The translations under genes and the position numbers were made by a program. The notes under the pieces are model-generated. The model saw nothing but the letters and a program-made list of their open reading frames with translations. It made no database searches and was not told where the DNA came from. A stretch of 64,000 nt of DNA from JBBQUN01 sp963698395 (lineage in GTDB: Bacteria > Actinomycetota > Acidimicrobiia > Acidimicrobiales > SZUA-35): positions 62,001 through 126,000 of the forward strand of contig CAVOQQ010000001.1 of NCBI GenBank assembly GCA_963698395.1, in the 5' to 3' direction. Each line of letters opens with the position of its first letter. Position 1 is the stretch's first letter. Positions 1 to 8,972 of the stretch are shown here, one piece after another.

Positions 1-63
1 ATCGATCGACGCGTCCGGCGGCACCCCCAACACTGCACAGGCGTCGGTCCGGGTCGTCATCAT
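1..63 (-). CDS. J-domain protein, N-terminus only (runs off the window)
   Basis: Only the first 20 or so codons are present. After an ATGATG start the peptide contains A-V-L-G-V-P-P-D-A-S-I-D, which resembles the start of helix I of DnaJ J-domains (Y-x-x-L-G-V-x-x-x-A-S). The start overlaps the stop of the upstream gene in an ATGA arrangement, so it is probably the last gene of the minus-strand operon that includes the two membrane proteins up to 1274. The rest of the protein lies outside the window, so its length and partner domains are unknown. Confidence 0.5.
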   Translation of the reverse strand, partial: MMTTRTDACAVLGVPPDASID

Positions 64-834
64 GCGAGCTCCCCCACATCACGCGCCAACGCGATCAGGC
101 CGGCAACCGCGACGGCCAACCACACACCCCGAACGGCCACGCGCAGCCCGAATGGCACGTCGCCGATCGCTCGACCGAGCGACGAACGGGCACCCACACC
201 GCCAGAACGAGAAGCGCTGGTACCGCGACGAACAGCACGGCTGGGAACCCTGCGATGAGCACCAGCGGCAACGCCCAGCGTCGACGGCCGACCTTCGTCC
301 ACGAGTCCGTCGGAAGCGACGCGGTCCACCCCGAGACCGATCGCCACGGCGAACAACGCTGGCAAGGCCACGAACAGCCCGATGGCCAGCCACAGCGGCT
401 TCAACAACCGGAAGTCGACCCCGTCGGAATGCACCAACATCGAGCCGACAACGGCCCCCGAGGCCGCAGCGGTCGTCAAACGCCGAAACCAGGCCGGGCC
501 CAACAGCCAAGGGGCGACCGCCCGATACGCAGCCGCACCGATGACGCCGACACTCGCACCCAACAACAACAGGTTGTAGGTCCCGCCGAAGGTGAAGCGA
601 CCGATGGTGAACCCATCGTCACTGGTGACCCCGACGACTCGATTCAGGCGACGTCAGCCGCAACAGCAACATCGCCAACCGGCTCCCGACCCCTACCACC
701 AGCACCCCCACCGTGACACCGGCGACCACCAGCACACGGAACCGCTCGAACACCTCAGAGCGCACGTCACCGGTCGCCGGCGCGGCAACACGTTCGAGGC
801 CGGACTCAGCGATCATCCGAGGCGACGTCGTCAT
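60..834 (-). CDS. Multi-pass membrane protein, frameshifted
   Basis: The protein starts at 834 (M-T-T-S-P-R-M) in ATGA overlap with the stop of the preceding gene. It has hydrophobic segments (V-L-V-V-A-G-V-T-V-G-V-L; G-A-S-V-G-V-I-G-A-A-A-Y; L-W-L-A-I-G-L-F-V-A-L-P-A-L-F) and a last one ending at 60. The frame breaks near 625: one extra G in a GGGG run separates S-S-R-R from V-T-S-D-D-G-F-T-I-G-R-F. A second out-of-frame stretch near 190-310 restores a membrane helix (A-L-P-L-V-L-I-A-G-F-P) when read in another frame. No family was recognised. Shifts may be sequence errors. Confidence 0.55.
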
Positions 835-1274
835 CGGATCCGCACTCCACGGGCGCCGACACTCGCCCATAGGGCAACCCCGGCAAGGACCGGCACCGCA
901 GCCAGCGAGCCGATCAGGGCCACTCGATCCAGGCCCGCGATTCCCTCCAGATGCGCGCCGTGATACCAGAGGTGACCCGACCCTTGGACGAGCCAGGCAA
1001 CCGACACCGCCGCGGCCGCACCCGTTGCCCTCCACGCGGTCCATCCCGTCACGACGATCAGCGCCACGAACAGGAGCCCGACGTCGCGCACGAGATGCTC
1101 GTCGTACAAGGCCCCATCGGCGGCGATCCAGCCCCGTCCCAGCGGAAAGCCGTCGAAGAACGATCGGGGAGCCAACGTCGCCTGCATCCCGACCGGCAAC
1201 ATGAACACTGCGATCGCGGCCAGGCAACCACGCGCCACCAACGGTGTCGGTTCCGCCCGTCCCGAATCAGTCAT
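831..1274 (-). CDS. Small four-helix membrane protein
   Basis: 147 residues from ATG at 1274, chosen because AAGGAGG lies about 8 bases upstream; a longer in-frame start at 1343 lacks one. There are about four hydrophobic stretches (A-A-I-A-V-F-M-L-P-V-G; V-G-L-L-F-V-A-L-I-V-V; A-A-V-S-V-A-W-L-V-Q-G; L-I-G-S-L-A-A-V-P-V-L). The layout resembles small DUF4345-like integral membrane proteins, but I cannot assign a function. It heads the minus-strand operon whose next gene begins in ATGA overlap at 834. Confidence 0.7.
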   Translation of the reverse strand: MTDSGRAEPTPLVARGCLAAIAVFMLPVGMQATLAPRSFFDGFPLGRGWIAADGALYDEHLVRDVGLLFVALIVVTGWTAWRATGAAAAVSVAWLVQGSGHLWYHGAHLEGIAGLDRVALIGSLAAVPVLAGVALWASVGARGVRIR

Positions 1275-1511
1275 CCAGATCCCCTCCTTCGCGATGGTGA
1301 GCAGTAGCCCGAGCCCCTCCCGAGATTCGGACCTTTCAAACAAGCAGACGTCTCAACCACCGACACCGGGTGACATCGGCAGTCGCCAAACGACGAAATG
1401 AGGATGGTGTGAACACCCAGCGAGCGTCGGCCCCGTCCGTAAGTGAGTCGATGCCCCGATGCCCCGATCACCCGAACCACTGGACTCGGGAGACCACCAA
1501 CGGGTGCGGTG

Positions 1512-2094
1512 TCATGACGGGATCACTGGAGGTCGGCGAGTCGTGAGGCGCATCAGTCCGAGCAGGAGCCCGACACCGGTCAGGATCAGTCCCAGGAACA
1601 CGATCAGTAGCCCGGCGAACCAGGCTTCGACGCCGGCTTCGGCGGCGACGATGACGCCCCCGAGGAGGACCGGCCCGGCGAGTACGAGCTTCCACCAATG
1701 CTCGGTCTGGATCGATGCGCCCGCCGGAGCAGCTCGCTGCCAGGTGATCGCCGCCATGGTTCCGGCGAGGAGGGTGACGATGAGGCCGACGATGAGCAAC
1801 GCAATGCTCGTTCCGCCGGCGATGGCGAGTACGGCTCCGGCGCCGGCAACAGCGGTGTAGATGAGTGGGATGAGAAGTGATGGGTTTCGTCTCATGTGTA
1901 GCTCCAGGTGTTGCGTGGGAATCGAGATCGCGAAGGTCGACGACGACACGTGATGCGACTCGCCAGCCGGGTTCGTCGTCGCAACTGTCTCGCACGAGTT
2001 GCACCATGTCGGCGCCGTACTCGTCGCGGAACGTGCGTGGGTACAACGCAACCAGTGCGCCGTAGGCCCGCACGATCGCTGGGTCGGCGTTCAT
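1512..2094 (-). CDS. Membrane protein with cytoplasmic prefix, frameshifted
   Basis: The N-terminal 55 residues (M-N-A-D-P-A-I-V-R-A-Y-G-A-L-V-A-L-Y-P-R, then R-D-E-Y-G-A-D-M) look like the soluble prefix found before transmembrane helices in actinobacterial permease-like proteins. About 127 residues with three or four membrane helices follow (from M-R-R-N-P-S-L-L-I-P-L). The two parts lie in different frames; removing one C near 1940 (C-T-T-C-G-C-G) joins D-L to A-I-S-I-P-T-Q-H-L-E-L-H-M without a gap. The start overlaps the stop of the SRPBCC gene by ATGA. Function unknown. Confidence 0.6.
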
Positions 2095-2096
2095 GC

Positions 2097-2568
2097 GAAC
2101 GCTCCGCCATCGAGTGATCGGGTCACCCGATCGACCAGGGTCCGCAGGCGAGCCAGTTCGAGCACTGCACTGAGGCCGTTCCGTTGAGCGCAGCGCTGGC
2201 CAGCGCTGCGTTTGCTGCGCTCATGGATGCAGCGCCTGGCCGGAGCGGTCGAGTGAAGTCATCGACCACGTGTACAAGGTGCCTTCCTCGCAGGCTTCGA
2301 AGCGGTGTGTCGCGACACCAATCGCTGGACGTCCAGGCCTGACCGATCGGAACGCCGTTCGTTCCCCCGGCTCCCATTCGATCGTCTCACTCACGATCTT
2401 CAGCGGCAGGCCCAGCATCTTCATGTGAATGATGTTCCGGACCCCGAGGGCCATGGTCCCGCCTTCGGGGGCGTAGCTGAGGACGGCCGGATCGATGATC
2501 GGAGCGGTCGCTGGTTCGGCCAGGAACCAGAACACCTGCGAAGGCGTCGCGTGAATACTCGTCGTCAC
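2097..2568 (-). CDS. SRPBCC (START-like) family protein, frameshifted
   Basis: The readable part from GTG at 2568 has the SRPBCC pattern: an N-terminal beta strand and helix (T-S-I-H-A-T-P-S-Q-V-F-W-F-L-A-E-P) and paired strands such as S-E-T-I-E-W-E-P-G-E-R and T-H-R-F-E-A-C-E-E-G-T-L. This fold usually makes a hydrophobic ligand pocket. The frame is lost near 2230; the expected C-terminal helix is recovered in other frames and ends A-V-L-E-L-A-R-L-R-T-L-V at 2097, in overlap with the next gene. TTG at about 2586 is an alternative start. Ligand unknown. Confidence 0.5.
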
Positions 2569-2582
2569 AGAAAACCCGCGGT

Positions 2583-3239
2583 TCAACGTCGTGTCTCCGA
2601 CAGGTCGGAAGTCTCGAGTCCGATGGTTTCGGTGGGCACGCTTTCCGCGGTCGATCGTGGAGTGAGGGTTGGCCCGACGGCCCAGACGGTGGCGGCGTAG
2701 GTTGCGGCGAAGAGAGCGAATCCGGCGAGAGCTCTGGTTTCGAGAAGGCGGTCGACCCCTTCTTCGCTGAGGGTCATGCCGACGAATCCGATCATGTTGG
2801 CCGCGGCGAGCGCGGCCAAGGTGGCTCGTTTCCAGCGTCGCCACGTGGTCTGCCAGAGTGCGAGTGCTCCGAACCAGAGGAACGGCAGCATGAGCACTCC
2901 GGGTCCGCCACCAAGCAGCACAAGGGAGAGCCCGCCGATGAGCCGGGTGGGGACGGTGACCCATTGCCGAGTCGTTCGGCTCCTGACCGCAGCGACCACA
3001 CTCTGCACAAGGCCGAAGACGGCGAAGATGCCGACGATGAGGAGGGTGCCGGACCACGTGAATTCTGGGTCCTCGGTCAGGAGCCGCATGAAGGCACGTG
3101 CGGCGACTCCGAGACTGACGCCCGTGGTCAGCCCGATGCCGAGCTGGGCAGCGATCGACCCTTGACGAATCGGCGAGACGGGCTTGTAACGATGATCGTG
3201 GGAGGTGTGTTGGTGATCGTGGACAGCGAAGGTGCTCAT
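2583..3239 (-). CDS. Multi-pass membrane protein with His-rich N-terminus
   Basis: About 218 residues from ATG at 3239. The first 20 residues contain five His (H-D-H-Q-H-T-S-H-D-H), possibly a metal-binding cytoplasmic tail. Helices follow: L-G-I-G-L-T-T-G-V-S-L-G, T-L-L-I-V-G-I-F-A-V-F-G, L-I-G-G-L-S-L-V-L-L-G and A-L-A-G-F-A-L-F-A-A-T-Y. It ends 15 bases before the GTG of the SRPBCC gene, so the two are probably co-transcribed. No family was recognised and the His-tail role is inference. Confidence 0.6.
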   Translation of the reverse strand: MSTFAVHDHQHTSHDHRYKPVSPIRQGSIAAQLGIGLTTGVSLGVAARAFMRLLTEDPEFTWSGTLLIVGIFAVFGLVQSVVAAVRSRTTRQWVTVPTRLIGGLSLVLLGGGPGVLMLPFLWFGALALWQTTWRRWKRATLAALAAANMIGFVGMTLSEEGVDRLLETRALAGFALFAATYAATVWAVGPTLTPRSTAESVPTETIGLETSDLSETRR

Positions 3240-3309
3240 ACCCGACAGACGGATTGCCGGGCATGTGCGGGTGACGTCTACCGACTCGTGGGTTGAGGAG
3301 GAATTGGCG

Positions 3310-3975
3310 TCATGGTCGATCGTCGGACTCGTTCTGGTCAAAGTCGCGATCGCCGAGGTCACGTGATGCGACCTCGCGCATCTGTTGATCGAGCCTGCGG
3401 TTGAGGGTGAGCAATCGACCGATGATCGGGAGGACGAGCAGGTTGATGCCGTGCAGGAGGCCAATGATCAAGAGGATCCCGCCGACACGAACGATGGTGT
3501 GCTCGACCTGGTCTGCCCCAACCGTGGCGGACCATTCCCGTGGTCGGTCGATGGTGGTGGTGAACAGGATGTACGCGGAGAAGATGAGGTAATAGGCGAA
3601 GTCGGTGAGCACGATGAAACTCTTGCCAGTGGAGGGGTTCGATCGAAACACATCGGCGGCGTAGCTGCGGCCAAAGCGTTTGATGAACGGTCCGAGGATC
3701 AACGCGATGGCTGCGAGGAGCGCGAAGGCTCCGAGTTCGAGGATCCACCAGTTCATGTGAGGTTCTCCTTGTCGGTAGACGAGTGCAGTGAGCGTTGCGA
3801 TGGCTGCGGCAGCAAGCGTGCCGATGATGATGAGGCGGCGGTTCCGGGTTCGTCTGCGTCGGCGGTCGACGTCGATTCCGGTGCGGATGCGGGCGAAGAG
3901 GTCGTCGGAGGGTTCGGTTCGGGTGCCGGCGTCGTGGAGGGCGTCGGTGAGGAGGCGTTCGAGGCGGCTGGTCAT
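3310..3975 (-). CDS. Membrane protein paired with ECF sigma factor (putative anti-sigma role)
   Basis: 221 residues in one open frame, starting in ATGA overlap with the sigma factor stop. The first 45 residues are soluble (R-L-E-R-L-L-T-D-A-L-H-D-A-G, then R-x-R-x-G-I-D-V-D-R-R-R-R-R). A helix follows (R-L-I-I-I-G-T-L-A-A-A-A-I-A-T-L), then three more from M-N-W-W-I-L-E-L-G-A-F. It lacks a zinc-binding anti-sigma H-x-x-x-C-x-x-C motif. Translational coupling to an ECF sigma factor suggests it holds the factor at the membrane. It could be two proteins (a second ATG lies at the M-N-W-W). Confidence 0.6.
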   Translation of the reverse strand: MTSRLERLLTDALHDAGTRTEPSDDLFARIRTGIDVDRRRRRTRNRRLIIIGTLAAAAIATLTALVYRQGEPHMNWWILELGAFALLAAIALILGPFIKRFGRSYAADVFRSNPSTGKSFIVLTDFAYYLIFSAYILFTTTIDRPREWSATVGADQVEHTIVRVGGILLIIGLLHGINLLVLPIIGRLLTLNRRLDQQMREVASRDLGDRDFDQNESDDRP

Positions 3976-4500
3976 CGATCCTCCTCGAGGAGTGAGGCCC
4001 GGTCGGTGGTGGTTCGCAGTGTTGCGAGTCCTCGTTTGAGGTGGGTCTTGACCGAGTTGGGTGACAGTCCGAGGGTGTCGGCGATCTCGGCGACAGTGAG
4101 TTCGAGTAGGTAGTGCAGCGCGATGCAGTCTCGCTGTCGTCGGGGAAGTTTGCGGAGCCCGCTGACGAGGTGGGCGTGGTCGTGGTGGTGGGTGAGGGTC
4201 TCGTCGATTCCGACCGGGTCGAGGTCGTCGGCGCGTGCCGCATGCCGTAGGGCGAGCAGGCCGCGGTCGATTGTGGTCGCGTGCGAGGTTCAACACGATC
4301 GAACGCAGGTACGCGGCTGCCTTGGTTGGATCGTCGATGCGGTGCAGCGAACGGGAGAGTCGGATGAAGGCCTCCTGTACGATGTCTTCGGCGGCGTCGC
4401 GGTGGTCGACGAACAATCGCGCCAACCCGACGAGTGAGCGCGTGTGGTCTCGGTACATGGCGGCAATGACCGCATCAGGATCGGACCACTCGACCGTCAC
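3972..4500 (-). CDS. ECF-family RNA polymerase sigma factor, frameshifted
   Basis: Region 2 is clear after the start at 4500: M-Y-R-D-H-T-R-S-L-V-G-L-A-R-L-F-V, D-A-A-E-D-I-V-Q-E-A-F-I-R-L and Y-L-R-S-I-V-L-N-L-A-R-D. Region 4 follows in another frame: L-P-R-R-Q-R-D-C-I-A-L-H-Y, then E-I-A-D-T-L-G-L-S-P-N-S-V-K-T-H-L-K-R-G. The two join by a one-base shift at about 4265-4280. Total length of about 175 residues is normal for the family. It shares a start-stop overlap with the membrane protein downstream, the usual arrangement for an ECF factor and its inhibitor. Confidence 0.8.
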
Positions 4501-4567
4501 GTACCCCCTTCGATGCTGGAGTCTCCCTCACCGCTCGACCGCCGTCCCGCTGCCCGCAGCGATTCAT

Positions 4568-5150
4568 TCACGCCGCGACCGTGAGAGTCGGCCACCTGGC
4601 GCCGAGGTTCGGAGCTCGGCCGCAACCCGTCCACCGTGGATCCCGAGCCCGAGATCGCCCGAGCTCGCTCCCTTCTGGATTCTCCGCGTGCTGGTTCGGT
4701 TCACTCGTCCGCTCGTTTCGCTCGATACTGGACAGACGCACGACAAGGTCACTGCGGGTGACAATCGGCCTGGCAGATCTGAGGGTCTCTCGTCGAAATC
4801 CGACATCGGTGTCACCACTGGAGAAAGCCTGTGGTGACACCTCGTCTCCACCGATCGAGATGCCGACCCGGCCGGAGGAGCTCCCGATTCCATCGATCGA
4901 CGGGTCCATGGCCGAATCGGGTTGGCGTGTGATGGCGCCTGCGTCGAGTGGGTGGAGTGATTTGTCGTGCCGGTTGACGTGAAAGACCAGCGGTGAGGAA
5001 GACGACGGCGCCGACCAGAACGGGCAGACCGATGGGCTCGTAGACGATGGCTCTGTTGTCCAAGCCGTCTTCGGCGCTGTTGAGGGCATCAGCGAGGTCG
5101 CCACTCGGTGGTCGTGGTGAGCGTGTCGTGGCTCAGCGTGTACTCGTCAT
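4568..5150 (-). CDS. Possible single-pass membrane protein, degraded
   Basis: A plausible helix (I-G-L-P-V-L-V-G-A-V-V-F-L-T-A-G-L) is preceded by a soluble acidic stretch (D-L-A-D-A-L-N-S-A-E-D-G-L-D-N-R) and followed, in a different frame, by about 145 open codons running to 4568. Further upstream another frame gives F-D-D-E-Y-T-L-S-H-D-T-L. These pieces fit one membrane protein upstream of the sigma factor with at least two frame shifts, but no family was recognised and the start is undefined. It could also be non-coding. Confidence 0.3.
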
Positions 5151-5239
5151 CGAAATTGTGTTGCTCGTGTCACCCGCGATGGCCGCTGCGTCGTCTGTTC
5201 CTTTGTGCGCGACAACTGCGGAAACGAGGGGGAGCTCTG

Positions 5240-6454
5240 ATGGGTGTTCGACGGCTCAGAGTGGTTTGTGCTCTCCTGGTGGTGGGGCTCGTTGGCTGCA
5301 GCGCTGACACACCGGAGTCGAGGTCGGACGTCGGCGAGTTTGGTGAAACGACACCTGGTATCTCGGCTGATCCCGAACCGGGTGTGGCTCCCGAGCCGAT
5401 CTGGCAACCGGCGCCGGCTCTCGCTTGCGACGGATCGACGGTCCTATGTGTCGACGCTGCAGCGTCGGGGTCCGCTGCGGACGGCTCGGCCGTTCGGCCG
5501 TTTCGGACAATCGGGGCAGCTCTCGCGGCCTCTGGCCCGGGTGCAGTGATCCAGGTTGCTGGGGGAGAGTACGAGGAATCGATCGCTATAGAATCGTTGA
5601 CTGGTCTTCGCATCGTCGGCGGATTCGTGCCGAGCAGAGACTTCTCCAGCCGTGACCCCGAGGTGAACGAGACGATTCTGCGTGGTGCTCCAGAACATGC
5701 GGTTGTCTCGATCGCAGCGTCGACTGACATCCTCATCGAGGGATTCCGCATCACTGGCGGTGGGGCTTCTTCGACGGCTACAAGGTCGCAGGCGGAGGAG
5801 TCTTCATCGACGATTGTCGCAATCGGCGATGCGTGAGCCCGACTGCGCGCGAGGGTGCCGAGCGCGTTCACACGAAGGTTTCGGCAACGTCGCGAGTATC
5901 GAGGAGGTCTGCGGTGGTTGCAAGGACGGTGCCGACCTGGAGCGCGCGAGACGCGCTGCCACGCGACAGCGTGACGCTCAGAACGATCGACGAAGTCATG
6001 CAGCGCACCGGAAGCGGGACCCCGACGCCTCAACGATCTCGTCGAAGGACTTGTGTCGACCGACCCGGCACTCGACGAGGACCGCGACGGAATCGCTGAC
6101 AACTGGGAATCCGAGCACGGGCTCGACACTACCGACGGTGGAGATCACGCGACCATCATGCCGTCCGGCTACTCGGCGATCGAGCAGTACGTGAACGAGC
6201 TGTCCGACGCGCTCGTCGCCACCGAAGGATTGGCCTTGCCAACTGCTCCCAGCGTCGGCGAACAGGACGCAGTCGCTGCGAACGGAACGGCAAAGGCCAC
6301 CGTCAGCGAAGCCCCATCGGCTGCACCCGCCGACGTTGCAGAAACGCTCGCTTGGATAGCACTCGCCGTGGCGGCGCTCGCTGTCGGGATGTCAGGAGCG
6401 AGTCTGTTCCTGGTCAATCGCCGAACGGAAGGTAGGAACACTCGTCCGCAATGA
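5240..6454 (+). CDS. Surface lipoprotein with right-handed beta-helix and C-terminal membrane anchor, frameshifted
   Basis: The start at 5240 follows GGGGGAG. The signal peptide ends in the lipobox L-V-G-C (after V-V-C-A-L-L-V-V-G-L-V-G-C-S). Residues 60-200 have the DUF1565/beta-helix signature: V-D-A-A-A-S-G-S-A-A-D-G-S, P-F-R-T-I-G-A-A-L and repeated turns ending G-F-R-I-T-G-G. Further turns continue in other frames (F-D-G-Y-K-V-A-G-G-G-V-F-I-D-D-C). From about 6045 comes a calcium-type segment (D-E-D-R-D-G-I-A-D-N-W-E, G-Y-S-A-I-E-Q-Y-V-N), then a final helix. At least three frame shifts lie between 5780 and 6045, so it may be a pseudogene. Confidence 0.6.
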
Positions 6455-6729
6455 CTGTTCGCGATTCTGCGCCGTTGTTGAGCGCCTTTCAGCGGCCTCA
6501 GGAACTTCGACTCCACGTACACCTCGTAGAGGCCGGATAGTGGTGGCCGCGATGGTGAGTGCCTGAACATTTTGAGCTTGCAGCGCAGACGCGCTCTCCA
6601 TGCCCTGGGTGCGGGGGAGAACCGAAAGAGCATCAACGAACTCATCTCGCTCGCCGACCCGTGCTGCAGTGCTCGACGCGGAACGAGGAGGCGGAATGGA
6701 GAGCCTCTCCTCGGTGCGTAGATCTGCGA

Positions 6730-7243
6730 TGTCAGCGTGGATCGGGTTTGGCCGTCGATTGCTGACATGTTGTCGAGCAGGCGCACGAAGTAGTGCAGTG
6801 CGTGGCTCATGTCCTCGACTGAGAGGCCCGCTGCGGCGTCTTCGTAGAAGTCGCGGATCAGCGGGAGCGCCCGCTCGTTCCACGTGTCGAATCCGTGGGG
6901 GGTGAGGCGAAGCAGGCGCGATCGTCCGTCGTGCGGGTCGCGGCGTGCCGGCGATCAGCCCTTCGCGCTCGAGGTGGTTGACGACACCGGCGAGGCTTTG
7001 ACGGCTGACCGCGAGGTAGCGGGCGAGGTCGCCGACTGACATCCCAGGATCGCGGTCCGGTGGCGGGAGCGCACCGAGTACGGCCCATCGTTGTGTTGTG
7101 AGACCTTCGCTCTCGACGGCCCGCGTTCCGACTTTGTGCAACATATTTGCGCATTGGTACAGCCGAAAGAACAGACGATTCGCCAGCTCGAACCGCGTCT
7201 CTCCGTGGCAACATCCTGCAATCTCCGCTGTTGCAGAGGGCAT
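6730..7243 (-). CDS. MarR-family regulator, BadR-like by context, frameshifted
   Basis: The N-terminal dimerisation helix (F-F-R-L-Y-Q-C-A-N-M-L-H-K-V-G) and winged helix (S-V-G-D-L-A-R-Y-L-A-V-S-R-Q-S-L, H-L-E-R-E-G-L-I) are clear. The frame is lost near 6960 and the C-terminal helix resumes in another (S-H-A-L-H-Y-F-V-R-L-L-D-N-M). The exact stop is unclear, about 6700-6770. It is divergent from the badH-like gene. In Rhodopseudomonas palustris the MarR protein BadR represses the cyclohexanecarboxylate genes, so the same job is inferred here. A start at 7262 is possible. Confidence 0.65.
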
Positions 7244-7298
7244 TCTCCTCGTCGTTGGACATGGGACCCATCCTACTCATCAAGAATTCGTTCTGGAC

Positions 7299-7318
7299 AT
7301 ATATGACAATATCATGTT
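7299..7318. promoter_or_regulatory. Putative MarR operator
   Basis: In the intergenic gap between the MarR gene and the badH-like gene an AT-rich patch contains ATATGA-CAATA-TCATGT. The core ATGA-N5-TCAT is a perfect inverted repeat and the outer bases are nearly so. It is the only strongly AT-rich stretch here and lies 32-50 bases upstream of the badH-like start, a typical place for a repressor site. Binding is inferred, not shown. Confidence 0.45.
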
Positions 7319-7349
7319 ATAAATGACGTCAACGCTCAAGGAGGAAGCC

Positions 7350-8118
7350 ATGAAAAGATTCGAGGACACCACAGTGGTGGTGACGGGAGGTGGAGGAGGA
7401 ATCGGTAGTGCGCTCTGTCGCGGCTTCGCCGCCGAAGGCGCCAACGTCGCTGTACTCGACCGAGCTGAGGACGCCGCTGCGAAAGTCGCCGACGAACTCT
7501 CTTCCCAAGGTGTTCGTGCTCTCGCTGTGTCGTGCGACATCACCGAGCGAGCTTCCGTCGATGCTGCGGTCGCCCAGGTGACCGATGAGCTCGGGCCCGA
7601 TCGACGTGCTCGTCAACAACGCAGGCTGGGACCTCTTCGTTCCGTTCCTCGACACCGTCCCCGAGGATTGGGCACGCCTGATCGACATCAACCTGGTCGG
7701 CGCGCTCAACATGCATCACGCGATCCTGCCGGGCATGGTCGAGCGCAACGGCGGTCGAGTCGTCAACATCTCCTCGGACGCCGCTCGCGTCGGATCGTCG
7801 GGCGAAGCGGTCTACGCGGCGTGCAAGGCGGGGCTCGTGGCGTTCTCGAAGACCCTTGCCCGCGAACACTCGCGCCACGGCATCACGTTCAACGTCGTCT
7901 GTCCGGGCCCCACCGACACCGCCCTGCTCGCCACGGTGACCGACACTGCAGCGAACCCGGAGAAGTTGCGCGAGGCGTTCCGACGGGCGATCCCGCTGGG
8001 TCGACTCGGCCAACCCGACGACCTGGTCGGCGCCGTCCTGTTCTTCGCCAGCGCCGACGCCTCGTTCGTCACCGGTCAAGTGCTCAGCGTTTCCGGTGGC
8101 CTGACGATGGCCGGCTGA
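7350..8118 (+). CDS. badH: SDR dehydrogenase, 2-hydroxycyclohexanecarboxyl-CoA dehydrogenase-like, frameshifted
   Basis: The start at 7350 follows AAGGAGG. The Rossmann glycine motif is present (V-V-V-T-G-G-G-G-G-I-G-S-A-L), then N-N-A-G, the catalytic S (V-V-N-I-S-S-D-A-A) and the Y-x-x-x-K pair (Y-A-A-C-K-A-G). A one-base shift near 7588 separates the N-terminal 80 residues from the rest; corrected length is about 255, normal for an SDR. The BadH role, NAD-dependent oxidation of 2-hydroxycyclohexanecarboxyl-CoA to the 2-keto compound, is assigned mainly because the next gene is a very close BadI match. Confidence 0.7.
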
Positions 8119-8189
8119 CCGCGACCTCATGCAACCCGACACCGCCACCACATCTGTACACGCCCGCTCCACCCAACTGAAGGACTGCA

Positions 8190-8972
8190 ATGGACTACAC
8201 CGACCTCATCGTCGAACACCGCAACCACGTCGCCTACATCACGATCAACCGCCCCGACAAGATGAATGCGTTTCGCGGTCAGACCTGCGACGAGCTGATC
8301 AACGCCTTGCATCGCGCCGGCTACGACCGCGACATCGGCGCCATCGTGCTCGCCGGTGCCGGTGATCGTGCCTTCTGCACCGGAGGCGACCAATCAGCTC
8401 ATGAAGGCCAGTACGACGGTCGCGGCACGATCGGCCTGCCGATCGAGGAGTTGCACACCGCCATCCGGGATGTCCCGGTCCCGGTCATCGCCCGGGTGCA
8501 GGGCTTTGCGATCGGTGGCGGCAACGTGCTCGCGACGATTTGTGACCTCACCATCTGTTCGGAGTCCGCAACGTTCGGCCAGGTCGGCCCGAAGATGGGG
8601 TCGGTCGACCCCGGCTTCGGCACCGCGTTCCTGTCACGAGTCGTCGGCGAGAAGAAGGCCCGCGAGATCTGGTACCTGTGCCGCCGCTACACCGGCAAGC
8701 AGGCAGAAGAGATGGGTCTCGCCAACATCTGTGTGCCCGACGATCAGCTCGATGCGACGGTCCAGGAATGGGCAGAAGAGATCTGCGCGAAGAGCCCGAC
8801 GGCGATTGCCATCGCCAAGCGCTCGTTCAACATGGACACCGCACACCAGGCGGGCATCGCGGGGATGGGCATGTACGCCCTGCGTCTCTACTACGAGACC
8901 GACGAATCCCAGGAAGGCGTCAACGCGCTCAAGGAGAAGCGCCAGCCGAACTTCCGGGAGTTCGCAACGTGA
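8190..8972 (+). CDS. badI: 2-Ketocyclohexanecarboxyl-CoA hydrolase
   Basis: Intact 260-residue crotonase-fold protein with AAGGA 9-10 bases before the ATG. It matches my memory of R. palustris BadI nearly throughout: I-N-R-P-D-K-M-N-A-F-R-G, L-A-G-A-G-D-R-A-F-C-T-G-G-D-Q-S, A-I-G-G-G-N-V-L-A-T-I-C-D-L-T-I, G-Q-V-G-P-K-M-G-S-V-D-P-G and A-I-A-K-R-S-F-N-M-D-T-A-H-Q-A. BadI opens the ring of 2-ketocyclohexanecarboxyl-CoA hydrolytically to give pimeloyl-CoA. The stop overlaps the GTG of the acyl-CoA dehydrogenase gene. Confidence 0.92.
   Translation: MDYTDLIVEHRNHVAYITINRPDKMNAFRGQTCDELINALHRAGYDRDIGAIVLAGAGDRAFCTGGDQSAHEGQYDGRGTIGLPIEELHTAIRDVPVPVIARVQGFAIGGGNVLATICDLTICSESATFGQVGPKMGSVDPGFGTAFLSRVVGEKKAREIWYLCRRYTGKQAEEMGLANICVPDDQLDATVQEWAEEICAKSPTAIAIAKRSFNMDTAHQAGIAGMGMYALRLYYETDESQEGVNALKEKRQPNFREFAT

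Noticed and set aside
2221..3264. Long minus-strand open frame across the SRPBCC and membrane protein genes
   Set aside because: Only its last 117 codons show family features; the rest is a high-GC antisense/alternative-frame shadow of the gene at 2583-3239.
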